Below, one piece after another: positions 22,897 through 35,200 of a stretch of DNA of 64,000 nt. Below the pieces are notes generated by a model. It did no database searches, had not been told where the DNA came from, and saw nothing but the letters and a program-made list of their open reading frames with translations. Each line of letters starts with the position of its first letter. The first letter of the stretch is position 1. The DNA is taken from positions 18,642,110 through 18,706,109 of the forward strand of contig JAQNBH010000015.1 of the NCBI GenBank assembly GCA_028752905.1. The letters run 5' to 3'. The DNA is from Cladorhizidae sp. MBARI D1340-BT2. Its lineage: Eukaryota; Porifera; Demospongiae; Poecilosclerida; Cladorhizidae. A program made the position numbers and the translations under genes.

Positions 22897-24604
22897 ACGA
22901 AGGGCAACTCTACAATACATATCAGTACGTACAGTCACAACTGTAGTGGTGGTTCTGCTATTTTGATGCAACGTGCAAGCAACTTGATAATTAATGGGCG
23001 CACAATGTGGATACCTAATTTGCCGAGTATATCAGAGAACTTCCCATCTTTGTTTGACCCAAATTTCAAAATGACAGCCCCCAACCCTCCCCTTACACCT
23101 AACACTCACTTGGCAGTTCCTTAGCAGCCCTAACAGTGGTTTTGGATGTTATTAGCTCCCCAAACACCTCCTAATAAGGTAGTAACCACCAACCCCCCAA
23201 AACAACAACATCAACAACAACAACACTAGATATCAAATACTTCTCTCTCGCCTTCTCTTTCTACATATTTCTCAAATTATAACTTGTCGTGGGTCCACTT
23301 AAAACTACCAGAAGACGCCAAGTTCCAGTATGACTATGTATAATCATTTAAAAGTAAAGTGTGTGTGTGGGTGGGTAAGGATCATCACTTGTTATGAGTG
23401 TGCCTAGCAACTACTTTTTTTCACCCACAAAGTGAAAAGGTTACTTAGTTGACTTGCTTTGAAATCAACTAATTATACAAGCATTGTGGTTACTAATTGT
23501 GGTTACTACTAATTTTTTCCTTCAAATTATACCATTGTGGTTACTACGCTATGCAATCATTAATCAGTCGGATACCTCTGGGGACGATGTACTAGTTAAT
23601 GACCCAAGACCTTCAACTAGACCAAGCGTACTGCTTGTATGTCAAGACGAGGACACTTAGACCATCAACGATTAGACCATCAACGATTAGCCAACATTTT
23701 TCCTTTTAAAACCACGCCCACCAATTTATGCCTCTTGCTCAGCATGATCCTAAATGGTGAAGAATCGACTAAATTGATGTCGTCTTATTTGGTACACATT
23801 CTTTTCTAACGAGTCATTTTTATTACAATAGCTCTCAATTCAACTTGAAATTGTCTTCTCTCGACGTTTCAATTAGATGCTCTAGCCTTCATCACTGATG
23901 AAGGCTAGTAGTCGAAATGTCGAGTGAAGACAATTTCAAGTTGATTATTGAGAAGGTTATTGTAATGTTATTATGTCAACTGAGAGTTCATTGAAAGTCA
24001 TTTTTATTTTTCGTGTGTGGATAAGGAGCCATCCAATAAGCCATCCAATAAGTGGCCATTTTCCAAATGTTTTGTTGTATTTTTAGTTTGGAGCTTATAC
24101 TCTTTTTATGAGGAAGGAAAATATTACTTTCTGCATGCTGCCTGTGGATATGCCTACCACAAAAGCTGGTTGTTAGTTAAGCATTGTCCTTATAGCATCA
24201 GTTATTTACCCTAAGAAGCTGCCTAATATTGAGCAGTCTCTTACCAAGCACTGCCCTGTGCGCAGGCATATCAACTCCTTATAGGCATGGACTGCCATGC
24301 GTATTGTAGCTAGCCAGAAGGGATGTTGAATGGTTGCAGTGCAGAGCCTGAACCATGTAGATGAGTCACCTGCAATGGAAGGAACAGCAGCCTGTCATGT
24401 CGAAGCTTAATTAACAAAAGAGGCTAGAACCAGCAGTGAAGTAGATGCGCGACACAATAGGTAGGTGCTTAATATAGACACCTGCTTTACAGGTGGCGTC
24501 TATATTATATTGAAGTGTACAGATTCATGAGCTGATTCAAATTCCATTTTGTTTTTCTTTGATCGGATACCAATAACTGATCATTTGACCCCTTTCCCCC
24601 CAAC
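22897..24604. other. Intergenic DNA downstream of XRCC3
   Basis: No gene seen. A palindromic element (copy F) lies at 23805-24003. Confidence 0.6.
23805..24003. repeat. Palindromic dispersed element, copy F (most complete foldback)
   Basis: Left arm with CAACTTGAAATTGTCTTCTC and TCGACGTTTCAATTAGATGC, centre CCTTCATCACTGATGAAGG, right arm with ATGTCGAGTGAAGACAATTT and CAAGTTGATTATTGAGAAGG. Arms are close to perfect reverse complements around the centre near 23898. Non-coding. Confidence 0.75.
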
Positions 24605-25778
24605 ACATGCACGCATAGGAACAGGACTGCTCCACAGGGGCTCCAGATGGTTCTTCACATGCACGCATAGGAACAATGGTGCTCCACGGGGGCTCCAGAT
24701 GGTTCTTCACATGCACGCATAGGAACAGGTCCACAGGGGCTCCAGATGGTTCTTCACATGCACGCATAGGAACAGGTTCACAGGGGCTCCAGATGGTTCT
24801 TCACATGCACGCATAGGAACAGGTTCACAGGGGCTCCAGATGGTTCTTCACATGCACGCATAGGAACAATGGTGCTCCACGGGGGCTCCAGATGGTTCTT
24901 CACATGCACGCATAGGAACAATGGTGCTCCACAGGGGCTCCAGATGGTTCTTCACATGCACGCATAGGAACAGGACTGCTCCACAGGGGCTCCAGATGTT
25001 TCTTCACATGCACGTACAGGAACAGGGTGCTACACAGGGGCTCCAGATGGTTCTTCACATGCACGCATAGGAACAGGTCCACAGGGGCTCCAGATGGTTC
25101 TTCACATGCACGCATAGGAACAGGGATGCTCCACAGGGGCTCCAGATGGTTCTTCACATGCACGCATAGGGGATGCTCCACAGGGGCTCCAGATGGTTCT
25201 TCACATGCACGCATAGGAACAGGTCCACAGGGGCTCCAGATGGTTCTTCACATGCACGCATAGGAACAGGTCCACAGGGGCTCCAGATGGTTCTTCACAT
25301 GCACGCATAGGAACAATGGTGCTCCACGGGGGCTCCAGATGGTTCTTCACATGCACGCATAGGAACAGGTCCACAGGGGCTCCAGATGGTTCTTCACATG
25401 CACGCATAGGAACAGGGATGCTCCACAGGGGCTCCAGATGGTTCTTCACATGCACGCATAGGGGATGCTCCACAGGGGCTCCAGATGGTTCTTCACATGC
25501 ACGCATAGGAACAGGTCCACAGGGGCTCCAGATGGTTCTTCACATGCACGCATAGGAACAATGGTGCTCCACGGGGGCTCCAGATGGTTCTTCACATGCA
25601 CGCATAGGAACAGGTCCACAGGGGCTCCAGATGGTTCTTCACATGCACGCATAGGAACAATGGTGCTCCACAGGGGCTCCAGATGGTTCTTCACATGCAC
25701 GCATAGGAACAGGTCCACAGGGGCTCCAGATGGTTCTTCACATGCACGCATAGGAACAGGTTCACAGGGGCTCCAGAT
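24605..25778. repeat. Minisatellite, 47-53 bp units, between XRCC3 and AFTPH
   Basis: About twenty-four units sharing GGGGCTCCAGATGGTTCTTC and ACATGCACGCATAGGAACA; units differ by insertion of ATGGTGCTCCAC- or GATGCTCCAC-type segments, so higher-order patterns repeat. Lies in the convergent intergenic region. The short frames through it are artefacts. Confidence 0.95.
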
Positions 25779-26275
25779 ATATGATAAAAGATTGTCTACC
25801 TGGGTACATTCTGGTTTCCCAGCTTCTAATATCTGTGCAGGTTGGATATATTAATGTCCTGTACACAGTGTTGTCATCATGTGACAATTGAAAGCAAGGC
25901 TGTATCCCCAAACCAAATATAGTCCAGTAATAGGGGCATCGTCCCTACCCCATATATACCCACCCCCAGTTTTGAAATCAACTTCCAAATCATCCTTGAT
26001 GCTTCTTATGCATGACAACCCACTCTTTGTCTCATGATAGAGTCAGTTTGATAACTTCTTTACGTCCATCTTGGGCTACCTGCACACGAAGTATCTTAGC
26101 CTTCCTCTTCGCCATGGTTGCCATCAGAGAGCTCAAACTCACCATTCATGGCCTGGTCAAGCACTTCTTCCATAGAAATGGGCATTTGTTAAAAAAAAAT
26201 TTTTTAAAGTAAGCTCCATTCACACCTCAAAGAAAATTTATACTGGCCAGCCGTTAAGACCATTAAGAGGAAAAA

Positions 26276-26281
26276 TTTATT
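26276..26281 (-). terminator. AFTPH: AFTPH polyadenylation signal AATAAA
   Basis: AATAAA on the minus strand, about 127 bases after the AFTPH stop codon, supports the assigned 3' end. Confidence 0.6.
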
Positions 26282-26407
26282 AATAAAACATATCTAATTT
26301 TGCACCTGGAGGCGGCACTTATATACATTCACTAAAACAACACATATTGCATCAAAAGTATAACATTCGTGTCATTGCCACAGCACATACAGGTAAGCAA
26401 GTTAGCG

Positions 26408-26832
26408 CTAATTGTGCAAGTAGCCTCTGGAGTAATTAGTCCGATCCTCGATCCTATCAGTGAGCAGCATAAACGATAGGTCTGGAAGACGTCCTAACAC
26501 AGATCTTGTCGACAAACTAAGTTCATTCTTACTGGTCTTTGGCAAGGTGGTCTTGCTCACATCCAGCCCCAGCTCCTGTAGCTGCAACTCGACCGTCATA
26601 TTTGCCGAACGAGGCGTGTTGGGTCGCAAGTTCTTCTGCTTGTCTTGCGAAGCCTCTCCTTCGTCTCCTCCCAAATCTGCCAGCTGGGAGTCCATCCATG
26701 TCGAGCAATTCACCACCAGCTGTTCGTTGAGGAGAAGTTCTTCGATGGAAGTGAGTCGCTTTGACTTGCGTAGTTTTGATTGCAGATTGAGATCCAGACC
26801 GGCCAGGTCATTTGTCAGAGTGAACGATTGTT
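26408..26832 (-). CDS. AFTPH: AFTPH exon 7 with stop
   Basis: EQSFTLTNDLAGLDLNLQSK, later STRSVLGRLPDLSFMLL, ending RGYLHN and TAG at 26408. Acceptor TTCAG. The PDLSFM block is the aftiphilin C-terminal signature. Confidence 0.85.
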
Positions 26833-29800
26833 CTGAAGAGGTGTTGGCGAGTCAGACGGAAGTGGTGGTTGTTGGGAGGGAGGGAGGGGAGAAGCACAAA
26901 GAATGGGGTAATGAGTGGAAGGGAACAGCATTCATGAGCAGTTGAACAAATGGATGAGGGATGATTGGTCATGATTTAATGACGGCTGTGATTCATGTAT
27001 ATATGATGAATCCATCATCCAGTAGACATAATTCACACCACACTCTGTCTGACTCCTCTCACTTCCCTAGTAGTAAGAAGCCTATCAACAAATGTGATAT
27101 TACTACCTTGGGGAGGGGGAGGGGGGAATTTAAAAAAGGGGAAAAACCGAGATGAAGTAAGTTCGCTTACTCTTGCCAATTCATTTCGGACGACAACAGA
27201 CATTTACAAACGCAGCTAGTGTTTGCTAGTGTTTGCTAGTGTTTGCTAGTGTTTGCTAGTGTTTGCTAGTGTTTGTTGGTGCGACACTTTTGTTAGAGTC
27301 TGGTCCTATATGGATGCGACTCATTTACCTAACCAAAGTGCACCTTGCGCTGCAACGATTAGAACATGCGGACCTGCGGTGCTTGTGTTTAGCTCTGCTT
27401 TACAACTCTTCACTCTTCACTCAAGAACTTGTGCAGTGCATGGAACAGACATACATGTACCTCCAGGTTCCTGTTTGGGCGAGAGGGGTAGACTGAGATC
27501 CAACAGAGCTGCAGACTGTTCTTCTGTACACAACAACAAACAACTTGTGAGCATGCAGGGGGGAGTGGACCTCCTATCAGGGGGAAGTGGACCTCCCAAC
27601 AGGGGGAAGTGGACCTCCCATCAGACGAGTAAGTAAACATTGTCAAATGTGTCCAGAATGTTATCAAGTGTTACATTTCCTCCCCTCATAGAAATAATAT
27701 TATTCTTCAGGTATGTGCATGATAGTAGGTAATAGTGGCACAGGCAAGTTGTATGAGATCCTGTAGAAATTGAGCTCATGAACTGTAAAATGACAAAAAG
27801 GTTGGCTGTGATTTAATTAAAGGGGGGGGGGGGGGGGGGGAAGGATTGTTCACTAATGTTTTTGTTCATGAAATATACAAAAATATGCTCTAATTATGCG
27901 TCATGGAAAAGATAATTCTCAATCTGTTGTGACCAGTAAGAAGGCAAATGTTCCACCATGAACATGACGCAACAACACAAAATGATGCCTTCAGTTGCTG
28001 AACAAGGTTAGGTGAATCGAGATAGCCTAAATAACTACTATGGAGATTCCCAAAGAGAGTCCTCTGGTATCGACTTGGAAGCCAAGCTTACCAAAACCTA
28101 TGGTGGTGAAAAGAAGAAGGCCACGGAATGTTATTGCAGTTTCTCGCCTAGCAGCAGCAGTAGCTCTCGCACCTATGCCAGCTTCAAGCTTTTCTGTTGA
28201 TGAAGCAAGCAGGAGTGGTACAAGATGTTGCAGTACAGAATCTAGCTCGAGTAGAGTCAGCCACACTAGATCCGTCATGAAGATTGTTGCGTTATGAAAC
28301 CGTTGTAGCTACTTCACTGATTCGAGGCGTCCATGTACTAACTATGATGATGCGTGGTAGCCTCTGTCGAAGTAAAAGAGAACAGGACTCACGCAGCAAG
28401 CAATGGCCTCATATTTGCTTGCGAGGTTAGAACAGAAAGGGTATATTATAGACAAGCAAAATGCAGAAATAGAAATTACAGTCGTCGTAGACGCATCAAG
28501 GAGTTGTCGAGCTGACAGTCTCATCCGTGCTAACAGTGACTGCTGCTGGCCCAACCAACATCAGCAAGGCTGACAGTCTCATCCGTGCTAACAGTGACTG
28601 CTGCTGGCCCAACCAACATCAGCAAGGCTGACAGTCTCATCCGTGCTAACAGTGACTGCTGCTGGCCCAACCAACATCAGCAAGGCTGACAGTCTCATCC
28701 GTGCTAACAGTGACTGCTGCTAGCCCAACCAACATCAGCAAGGCTGACAGTCTCATCCGTGCTAACAGTGACTGCTGCTGGCCCAACCAACATCAGCAAG
28801 GCTGACAGTCTCATCCGTGCTAACAGTGACTGCTGCTAGCCCAACCAACATCAGCAAGGCTGACAGTCTCCCGTGCTAACAGTGACTGCTGCTGGCCCAA
28901 CCAACATCAGCAAGGCTGACAGTCTCATCCGTGCTAACAGTGACTGCTGCTGGCCCAACCAACATCAGCAAGGCTGACAGTCTCATCCGTGCTAACAGTG
29001 ACTGCTGCTGGCCCAACCAACACCAGCAAGGCTGACAGTCTCATCCATGCTAACAGTGACTGCTGCTGGTCCAACCAACATCAGCAAGGCTGACATCTCT
29101 GCTGGCCCAACCAACAGACAGTCACAGCTGTGCTAACAGCGACTGCTGCTAGCCCAACCAACATCAGCAAGGCTGACAGTCTCATCCGTGCTAACGGAAG
29201 GACAAGAACTGGTGAGCTTAGTGTAAGAACAAACTCCGTGAACTAGATGGAAATACTGAAAAAAGCTGAAAATCCTGCTTACAAAATGTGTGGCCAGGAA
29301 AAGATATGCCCAGTGACCTGCTACAGCAAGGCAATGCTCGCAGTAAAAGGTCATCATCACCTTGGAGATGACGATGAAGTGTGAATGATGCTGTGAAGTG
29401 ATGGCTTAATTAAAGACTAGCTGAAACAATTTCACAAAGTGGAAATATAATCTCAAAAAGGTGGGAAATTGCCATGGAACATGCAGACTTGAAGTGGTTT
29501 GGGGGTGGCAAATGTGTGTGAGTCTTTTTGGTGGATATTATGCATGTGTGGTATTGACTACATTTCTGTCAGAAATTTGCCTGAAGGCTGACCCCCCGCA
29601 CGTCACAAGGTAGCTGTGGGTTCTGAGATCAATTATGGGAGCTAAAGTAGAGAAGCAGAACTCCAGGGCACTCGGTCGGTGGTGTAAGCTGGTGCAGGAG
29701 CAATCATGAGGGCCCTCAACAGGTACAATGTCCTCTTCCCCTACCATAGGGTAACCAGGAAAATCATGCAGCAGAACAACCACCACTTATCTTGGTGGCC

Positions 29801-32178
29801 AGGCTGTACCTCCCAAGGGGAGAGAGAGAGAGAGACTTACAAACTGGGGAACATGTCTGGGAGATGGAGTCCATAGCAACCACAATAAGCAGAAATTGCA
29901 GGTGTGTGATGAAGTACCAAGAGAGTTATAGTGGAGAGAGACAGGGATGAATGGTGTCCCACACACTGGAAATAGTAGTAGCTACAGAAGAAAAGTGCCC
30001 CATCATAGCAACCACAAAGGTACTGAAACAGAACATCTCGGGGAGACAAGAGAAAAGAAAGTAATCCATGTGGAGTAATTGCAAGATATCTGATGGCTAA
30101 AAGGCAGCAAAACAAGGCAGAGATGGACATCATGCTGGTCACAGCCCCAGATGGAGTTACCTACACTACCATAGAAGGCTCAGGATAGGACCAACCCAAA
30201 TGCAGAGAAAGTGGAGGAGCGAATGGGAACATGTGACACAGATTGTCTGTATGCGAAGGTATAAGTGGACTTCCCACAAGACGAGGTGTATAGTCGCATT
30301 TTATTCCAGGCGGTAGCGATGAAGTTGGAAGGGAAGGAGGAAGAGTGTCTGGGGGAATGTGGCTAAAGAATGGAAGTCTGAGGAGTGGAGTGATCAAGAC
30401 CAGGGAAACTTGAATACTGGCAGTGCCAATGAAGGAGGCAATAACTGTAAGGAGATCCGACCTGGCTGCCTGGAGACAGTGAGACACAGAAAATGGAGAA
30501 ACTTTGATGCAGAGTTTGCTGTAGACCCTGTGAATCAATGGCCACCTGCCATCAAATCAGTGATAATCAGCATTATGGGCCACCATTAGAAGTGCCATAA
30601 AAAAAGAACCGCTTGTCCAGGAAGAGACCGAGAAACTCCTCCATGGGACCCAGATGGAAGTGCTGTGCAGTGGGAATTATTCGTAGGCATCTGACGGCCT
30701 ACCAGTATGGAAGTCACACTGACTAATCAGGTAGCATTTCCAGCGTGTCACACAGCTACGTCATCGATATGGAGACATGAGGTGTAGGAATGGGCCGAGG
30801 CATTGGGGGACGAGGGTACCTTCCTAACATGAGAAGTCCAAATAACTCTTCACGGTAGCATGACCGCACAAAGCACTGGAGTATGAAGTCACCGAGGCAA
30901 GATCTCTGGTATGCACAGTGTGGGTGGTGGAAGTGGGATCTATTACACCCAAAGTCTCAATGGCACCATGAGGGATGGAATCAGTGCCTAAACCGTGTGA
31001 ATAATCTCATTTGCTACTGCATGTTGATGGTAGGGACTCTGACTGTAACAACAGTTGAAGCTTTGACTGTAACAATAGTTGAAGCTTTGACTGTAACAAT
31101 AGAAGCTGTTGGTGGCTAATTGCTCGATGGGTGATGGCAAATGTGTGGTCTGCAAAGTACCAGCACAATTTGGAGGTCAACAGCAATCTTGAAGGTGTAG
31201 TCATCCATACATACGCAGGCAGAGGGCCGAAACTGGACGTGACCTTCAGCTAAGCAACAAACTCCTTTGCAAAAAGCTTCTAAATGATGGATAAATGCTC
31301 AACTTTCTCAACTTTATAGAAACATGAGCTGACTTGTTTCGGTGTTCCTCGGGACGTGACCTTCAGCTAAGCAACAAACTCCTTTGCAAAAAGCTTCTAA
31401 ATGATGGATAAATGCTCAACTTTCTCAACTTTATAGAAACATGAGCTGACTTGTTTCGGTGTTCCTCGAGCAGTCTGGAATAGCCGCAACCCTCTTTAGC
31501 ATCGTGGATTTGTGCCGCTGGAATGCAAATCTAGTCATGGAATCATATCAGCGTGTGTGCACAAAAGGTTGTGGCTTTGCCAGGAGGTAGTTCACTCGTT
31601 TGTCAAGCTGTTCCCGGAGGAACATCACTGAATTGGCGTGAGCCTAGTCTACTTCATTCAGTGTAGCTCTAAGTGTGATCGAAGCGCCATTGCCACGACA
31701 GCTGGGAAGGCTTGCCTGCGCACAAGACCCCATCTGCTGTACCTCATCTTCATTCTCCAGTTCCTCTCCATTAATTATCCAATGCTCACGGCTGTTGAGT
31801 CAGGTAAATCTTGGAGCTTGCTGCCACTTCTTCTCTAATATAGACTCAGTACTAACAACAAAACCTTGACTTCCATCTCCAGCATAATTCCCTGAGCGTC
31901 CGCATATATCAGAATGCAGCAATTCCATTCGTGTATGCACATGGGGGGGAAATGTAATCAAAATTGACTGCGTGTAATTTATAGACTTGAGAAAGGGTGT
32001 GGCTCTACCAGACTACTCATCAAAGTGATTATGAAATGGCACACGAGATTGAGTGCTTAAATGGATGAGCTCTTGATGCATTCCAGGAGGACACTGACTG
32101 GCTATAGCGTATACACAGCAGGTGGTGGGAGTGTCATCACTGTGGGCACGTGGAGGCTGATCTTGATCTAATCCTCTT

Positions 32179-32209
<31 letters not shown>

Positions 32210-35200
32210 TCAATTCTCAATATTCTAACACCACCCTGTGGTATACAGGCTTGAGTGAATCCTACGCCAGAGAAAACTGGCTGCATGGTCAGTAGAGAAA
32301 TGAGAATGGACTAGCTGCAGAGTCAGTATAGGAGGATGCATGGTATGCTTGATGATGGGAGAAACACAGCGTGCAGAAAATGTATGGAACCTGAAGAAAC
32401 CTTCCTCATCAACACAAACAAGACCCATTGCTTGCACAAAGTCAGAAGCCAACTGTGGAGAATCGGCAGGAAACATCCTGAACAGCTGCGACAGCGAGGA
32501 GAGAGAGAGAGAGATGAAAGCATACATTAGTGTCATCAAGGAGAGAGCAACGAGATTTAGGCATTGGAGAAAGCAGGAAAGCCCTGAGCAGCAGCAACAA
32601 CAATGTTGGCTGAGACAAGTGAACAAGCCCAGGAAGAAGAAATCACTGAGCAGCAACATCTAGACACACACGTACAACCAATACTTGAGGAATGATGAAA
32701 TGAATTGATCTCTTTTGGTGTCTGTTCTTGATTAGATTTTCTTCTACTCTACAAAGTTGGTGTGCCCATGCCAATTTGTTTCAGCATGTCAGCTAGGAAA
32801 TCAAGTCGAGTTTCTGTATTATTATTATTATTATTATATTTGGGGGGAGGCAGCTAGGCAAAAACACGGATAAAAGGGACGAGGAAAGGTTGTCATTTGC
32901 AGGACTGTTCACCTCGTACGGCAGAACACCACCAGTCAGTCTTGTAACTATAAGTCCGACTCCATAGAATTTGAAAGTCCGACTCCATAGAATTTGAATA
33001 TGCAAGATAATGAATGGGGAGACTGGTCGAGTGCAATCCTGTATGCCTCAAGAACAAGGCCTGGTCAAACCAGTAGGTTACTGTGTGCACTGGAAGTAGC
33101 TCGAGCTTGACTGTCGCACAACACAGATGTTATAAGCAACTTGAAGCTCTTCTGCCCCGATATGCAGAGAGTTTGTTCTGTTGTAAAAGCTGCCAGTGGT
33201 TGGTTTTCTTCCTTGGAACACCAAGAACTAGTGACCTGATCCAGCACTGGGACTTTTACAACTCCATTTGCTGAAGCACACAAGCGATCATAATACCACA
33301 ACAATGACAGTATGTGGTATTGTCAATGGCTCTAGATTAGCCTCAACAATCCAGCCAGCATTCCGGCCAAGTTCCGGAAACCTGACCACTTTGGCCGGCC
33401 TCCTCTCCTCCAGATAAATGTATACGGTTGTTCAAGAGACGATACTGCGCGAGACTCAAGAAGATGGTGAAGCAAGCCAGGCTCCCTTGAAAAGGATAAG
33501 CAGCAGGTGGAGGTAGTCGTGTCAGTTGTCATGGCGCAGATGTGATGGTGGAGCGAGACTGGTGTGTGTTACGAGAAAATTCTTGGATCTCGCCTGTAAA
33601 AAATTTTAAAAAATTTAACGCAACAAAATACTTTGGATGTCTTTACAAAGCCAAGTTTGAGGATTAGAAGTGTAGGAATGTGTGGTATGTTGGTCCTAAT
33701 ACATGTATGACCAAGATCTTAGCCTTTGGAGGTTATTCTTGCCATGTTTGTAAGATTTTCTCCTAAACTCTTGTGGTTGCCCCCCCCCAAAAAAACACCT
33801 TGGAAATCTTATGGCATATTTCACTGTTGTCATGACAGCAAACCAGACCTGTTTGACTAGTTTGCTCTAATTATAGGCAATCAATGCTCTGGCTACTTCA
33901 GGCATATGCTGTTCGTGGTTGTAATGAGGCTGTAGTTGAGGTCTTTGTCAGGACAGCTTACCAAAGCTCTTATTGCAGGCATCCAGATGGCACGCAAGTT
34001 AATTACTTTCACGTGGCACGAGGTGCATGTGTTCTATGAATGGGCTCAGGCTGACCACACAATGCCTGCATTCACACACAATCACAGAAATATGTCATAA
34101 ACCTTTGGGTGCAGAGTTCCCGACAACCATTCATATCACAGAGTGCCGCCCACACACTGTACAGCTCCAATATTTTGAGGACCATAATATTTTTTGAGGA
34201 TGAGATGTTTCGAGATATTTTCAGAATTGCTCAGACCACAAAGTGGTTGTCGGCTATCTGAGCTAGTGTTTTTAGAAATATCCAGCTTGACCAGATATGT
34301 TGGTGTTTGGCGTCATTCTTTTAACTATAAAAACATGTACGCTCTCTCTATCAGCAGCCTTCAAAAAAAATTTTTTTTTTAATTATTAAATTTTTTTATT
34401 TTTTTATTTTATTTTTAGAGCGAGAGCTAGTTCTAGTTGAGTCATTCTCGTCCAATAGGATGACACACAGCTGCTAGTGGTTTTCAGCTTAGGTCCCAAA
34501 GTGTGGTTCCAATTACAGCTCTAGGTCTTTGCACATTTTGGGGAGGGGGAGGGGGAACTCTGATGTGTTCGACATCAACCCAAAATAGCTGGCATCCACT
34601 TTGTGGTCCGAACCTTTCTGTAATTATAATTCAGAATGCTCTGCCTCGCACATCATCGTGATTTTGTAGTCCTGGTTGGCACAGAAGTACCAAAAGTGCT
34701 TGTCGTTTAGGTTTGCCGTTGGAAAACCGACTCACACCTCCAATCTGCTGTTTTGAGTGTAGCAGTTGTTGCTACCCCAGCATTTGAAGCCGCTGATCCT
34801 TTCCTTCCGAGTGAACATTTCTGACTCCTGACTTTGTCCGTACTGATTTCAGCCACCTGGCTAAGGTGGAGGACATGAACAGGTGTGATCTGTTAATGTC
34901 ACACCTGTTCTCTTGTGCTTCATCTTCGCGTGCCCACAATGTTGCAACTGGCCGTAGTCGTTGGTTCTGTTGGGTAGAAGAATTCTGACATTGCTTTGGA
35001 CTGGCTTGAATGTTTAGCCCAACTTTGTCGGTGTGAAGGCGACTCCTTCAGGGGAGGAGATTCACTATCAGATTCAGGTTAGCTAAATCGACCGACCTGG
35101 AAGGTTGGGCTAGTGCCAGAGCACGGCCGTCAGATCTTGGATTGACATTTGATGGTTCTCTCCAAAAAAAGTCTAAGTAGTGTGTTACCATGGCTACATC

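Noticed and set aside
23880..23960. CTGATGA...GAAA pattern suggesting a hammerhead ribozyme in palindromic copy F
   Set aside because: The CTGATGA is the centre of the element's own palindrome, helix I lacks its partner strand and the cleavage-site UH is not in place; other copies do not keep the pattern.
26012..26212. Possible additional minus-strand exon (ISMEEVLDQAMNGEFELSDG, about 26095-26180)
   Set aside because: It lies downstream of the AFTPH stop and of a good polyadenylation signal, and no matching donor was found in exon 7; kept out for lack of support.
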